Made by a program: the position numbers and the translations under genes. DNA of 64,000 nucleotides from JAKAGZ01 sp963772675 (GTDB taxonomy: Bacteria > Bacteroidota > Ignavibacteria > Ignavibacteriales > Ignavibacteriaceae), in assembly GCA_963772675.1 (NCBI GenBank), contig CAVYYF010000011.1, positions 124,001-188,000 on the forward strand, given 5' to 3'. The notes below the pieces were generated by a model. The model searched no databases and was not told the DNA's origin. It saw only the letters and a list, made by a program, of their open reading frames with translations. Positions 62,070 to 64,000 of the stretch are shown here, in pieces (position 1 is the first letter of the stretch; every line of letters starts with the position of its first letter).

Positions 62070-64000
62070 ATGGCTGTTAAAAAAACCACTAAAAAAATCG
62101 TAAAGTCTAATGATGCAGTATCCGAATCCCAGATTGCGGTTCACTGGAAAGAAGAAGGTTACTTTAAACCTACAGCAAGTTTTAAAGCTCAGGCTAACGT
62201 AAAAGATAATAAAATTTTTAATCGTTTCAGCATTAAAAAATTTCCTGATTGCTTTAAAGAGTATGCTGATATGCTTGACTGGTATAAGCCATATAAGAAG
62301 GTATTAGACTCCAGTAATCCTCCGTTTTTTAAATGGTTTACTGGCGGTAAAATAAATGCTTCATATAATTGTATAGACAGGCATCTGGATAAATACAAAA
62401 ATAAAACTGCAATTCATTTTGTGCCGGAACCTGAGGATGAATCAATTCAGCATATAACTTTTCAGGAACTTTATGTTAGAGTTAATGAATTTGCATCTTT
62501 ATTGAAGGATTTCTGTGGTGTAAAACCCGGCGATACAGTAACGCTTCATATGCCGATGATTCCCGAAATTGCAATTGCAATGCTTGCCTGTGCACGAATC
62601 GGAGCAATTCATTCACAGGTATTTTCTGGCTTTTCCGGAAAAGCATGCGGCGAAAGAGTTGCTGATGCCAGAAGTAAAGTGTTGATCACAGCAGATTCAT
62701 ATTACAGGGCGGGAAATCTTATCGATCATAAAGAAAAAGCTGATGTTGCTTATGAAGAAGCATTAAAGGGCGGCCAGGAAATTGAGAAGGTTCTGATATT
62801 CGAACGCTATCCTGGGAAATATTCAGCAAAAACACCCCTCGTGGAAGGCCGTGATTTTCTAGTTAACGATGTAATTAAAAAATACTACCATCAAAAAGTT
62901 GAGCCGGAGCAGCTTAAATCCGAAGACACACTATTTATTATGTATACTTCAGGATCAACTGGTAAACCTAAAGGTGCACAGCATTCAATAGGCGGATATA
63001 TGTCTTATGTAACCGGTACATCAAAGTATATTCAGGATATTCATCCCGAAGATGTTTACTGGTGTATGGCTGATATAGGATGGATTACAGGACACTCTTA
63101 TATTATTTACGGTCCTCTGGCTCTTGCTGCATCTTCAGTAATATTTGAAGGAGTTCCTACTTATCCTGATGCAGGAAGACCATGGCGTGTTGCAGAAGAA
63201 CTTAATGTAAATATTTTCCATACTTCTCCTACTGCAATTCGTGCTTTGCGCAGAGTTGGTCCTGATGAACCTGCAAAGTATAATTATCATTTCAAACATA
63301 TGACCACAGTTGGGGAACCAATTGAACCGGAAGTATGGAGATGGTACTATAACGTTGTCGGAAAAAAGAAGGCTGCTATTGTTGATACCTGGTGGCAGAC
63401 TGAAACAGGAGGTTTTCTGTGCTCAACAGTGCCTGGAATTCATAATATGAAACCAGGAAGTGCAGGCCCTGGTGTTCCAGGTATTTATCCGATAATTTTT
63501 GATGACGATGGAAAGCCACTTCCTGCAGGTTCAAACAAAGCAGGTAATATTTGTATTCAAAATCCATGGCCGGGTAGAATGCTTACCATCTGGGGTGACG
63601 ATGATAGATTTGTAAGGCAATACTATGCACGCTATAATAAAAATCCAAAAAGTAAAAAATGGCAGGACTGGCCTTACTTTGCGGGTGACGGCGCAGTAGA
63701 AGCACCGGATGGTTATTTCAGAATTCTTGGCCGAATTGATGATGTTATTAATGTTGCTGGTCATCGGCTTGGAACAAAGGAACTGGAATCTGCTGCTTTA
63801 ATGTGCCAGGAAGTTGGTGAAGCTGCTGTCGTTCCTGTTGCAGATCCGATCAAGGGAAAAATTCCTCATATATTTGTTTCCTTAAAACCGGGGATTACTG
63901 GCAGTCCAGAAATACAGCAGAAAATTTCCGATACTCTTGCAGAGGAGATCGGACCTATCGCTAAACCTGGTAAGGTTTGGATTGTTTCTGATATGCCCAA
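62070..64000 (+). CDS. acs: Acetyl-CoA synthetase (AMP-forming), 3'-truncated
   Basis: The frame is open to the right edge of the window (643 codons present; the final part with the acetylated Lys is missing). ATG 62070 follows AGGAG by 7 bases. The enzyme activates acetate to acetyl-CoA through acetyl-AMP. Motifs are YTSGSTGKPKG (P-loop), MADIGWITGHSYIIYGP, DTWWQTETGG, and GRIDDVINVAGHRLGTKELE. A lysine-rich leader of about 20 residues (AVKKTTKKIVKS) is longer than in E. coli. It is co-transcribed with satP. Confidence 0.95.
   Translation, partial: MAVKKTTKKIVKSNDAVSESQIAVHWKEEGYFKPTASFKAQANVKDNKIFNRFSIKKFPDCFKEYADMLDWYKPYKKVLDSSNPPFFKWFTGGKINASYNCIDRHLDKYKNKTAIHFVPEPEDESIQHITFQELYVRVNEFASLLKDFCGVKPGDTVTLHMPMIPEIAIAMLACARIGAIHSQVFSGFSGKACGERVADARSKVLITADSYYRAGNLIDHKEKADVAYEEALKGGQEIEKVLIFERYPGKYSAKTPLVEGRDFLVNDVIKKYYHQKVEPEQLKSEDTLFIMYTSGSTGKPKGAQHSIGGYMSYVTGTSKYIQDIHPEDVYWCMADIGWITGHSYIIYGPLALAASSVIFEGVPTYPDAGRPWRVAEELNVNIFHTSPTAIRALRRVGPDEPAKYNYHFKHMTTVGEPIEPEVWRWYYNVVGKKKAAIVDTWWQTETGGFLCSTVPGIHNMKPGSAGPGVPGIYPIIFDDDGKPLPAGSNKAGNICIQNPWPGRMLTIWGDDDRFVRQYYARYNKNPKSKKWQDWPYFAGDGAVEAPDGYFRILGRIDDVINVAGHRLGTKELESAALMCQEVGEAAVVPVADPIKGKIPHIFVSLKPGITGSPEIQQKISDTLAEEIGPIAKPGKVWIVSDMP

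Overview
The window looks like a chromosomal segment of an Ignavibacteria-like member of the Bacteroidota/Chlorobiota group, probably from a draft or metagenome assembly. This is inferred from AT-rich coding sequence, a TonB-dependent receptor with a carboxypeptidase-regulatory-like N-terminal domain, an OmpA protein with thrombospondin-type-3 repeats, a DUF5916 protein, S9 peptidases, bacillithiol genes (bshA, a ypdA-like reductase) and a UPF0182 protein. No rRNA, CRISPR array, phage module or insertion sequence was seen. There is one tRNA, tRNA-Arg(CCT) at 58274-58347.

Layout. 1-2.6 kb: end of a polysaccharide cluster (sugar aminotransferase, GDP-fucose synthase, GDP-mannose dehydratase). 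2.8-4.8 kb: two outer-membrane proteins. 5-12.2 kb: housekeeping genes (pepT, SCO1-like, queuosine-precursor transporter, trhP-like U32 protein, soluble acyl-ACP desaturase, proS). 12.2-14.5 kb: a HAD phosphatase, then a three-gene HipB/HipS/HipT-type toxin-antitoxin operon with three operator-like palindromes upstream, spaced exactly 71 bp apart. 14.5-17.4 kb: OPT transporter and a membrane companion. 17.5-23.2 kb: rsmI, an unknown protein, a TonB receptor, a TPR protein. 23.2-31.1 kb: RlmD-type methyltransferase with an upstream methyltransferase, S9 peptidase, DUF1232, LapA-like, BaiN-like flavoprotein, YwbE-like, Nudix, lipoprotein. 31.3-39.7 kb: recN, hemW, dicarboxylate symporter, HAD phosphatase with zinc-ribbon protein, YpdA-like reductase, class I aldolase, cytochrome c. 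39.9-45.3 kb: DUF255 thioredoxin-domain protein, a 51-residue lysine-rich protein, glycosyltransferase, Lrp regulator, glnA, ArsC-like protein. 45.4-48.4 kb: bshA operon. 48.6-51.2 kb: PfkB kinase, sugar reductase and HAD phosphatase as one overlapping operon. 51.4-58 kb: DUF5916 protein, GH43 lipoprotein, UPF0182 protein. 58.3-59.5 kb: tRNA and a gene-poor stretch with a 57-residue membrane protein and a decayed reading frame. 59.5-64 kb: DASS carboxylate transporter, satP, and acs running off the right edge.

How the parts fit. satP-acs with the two carboxylate transporters points to uptake and activation of acetate and other short organic acids. BshA with the YpdA-like protein points to bacillithiol as the low-molecular-weight thiol. 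Lrp next to glnA suggests local control of nitrogen assimilation.

Eight genes are interrupted by frameshifts (eleven shifts in total). In every case the neighbouring frame carries the expected continuation, and most shifts lie in short homopolymers, so they read more like assembly indels than true gene death. I annotate each as one restored gene. The best leads are the HipBST-like operon with its evenly spaced operators, and a short palindromic element inserted in frame in proS.
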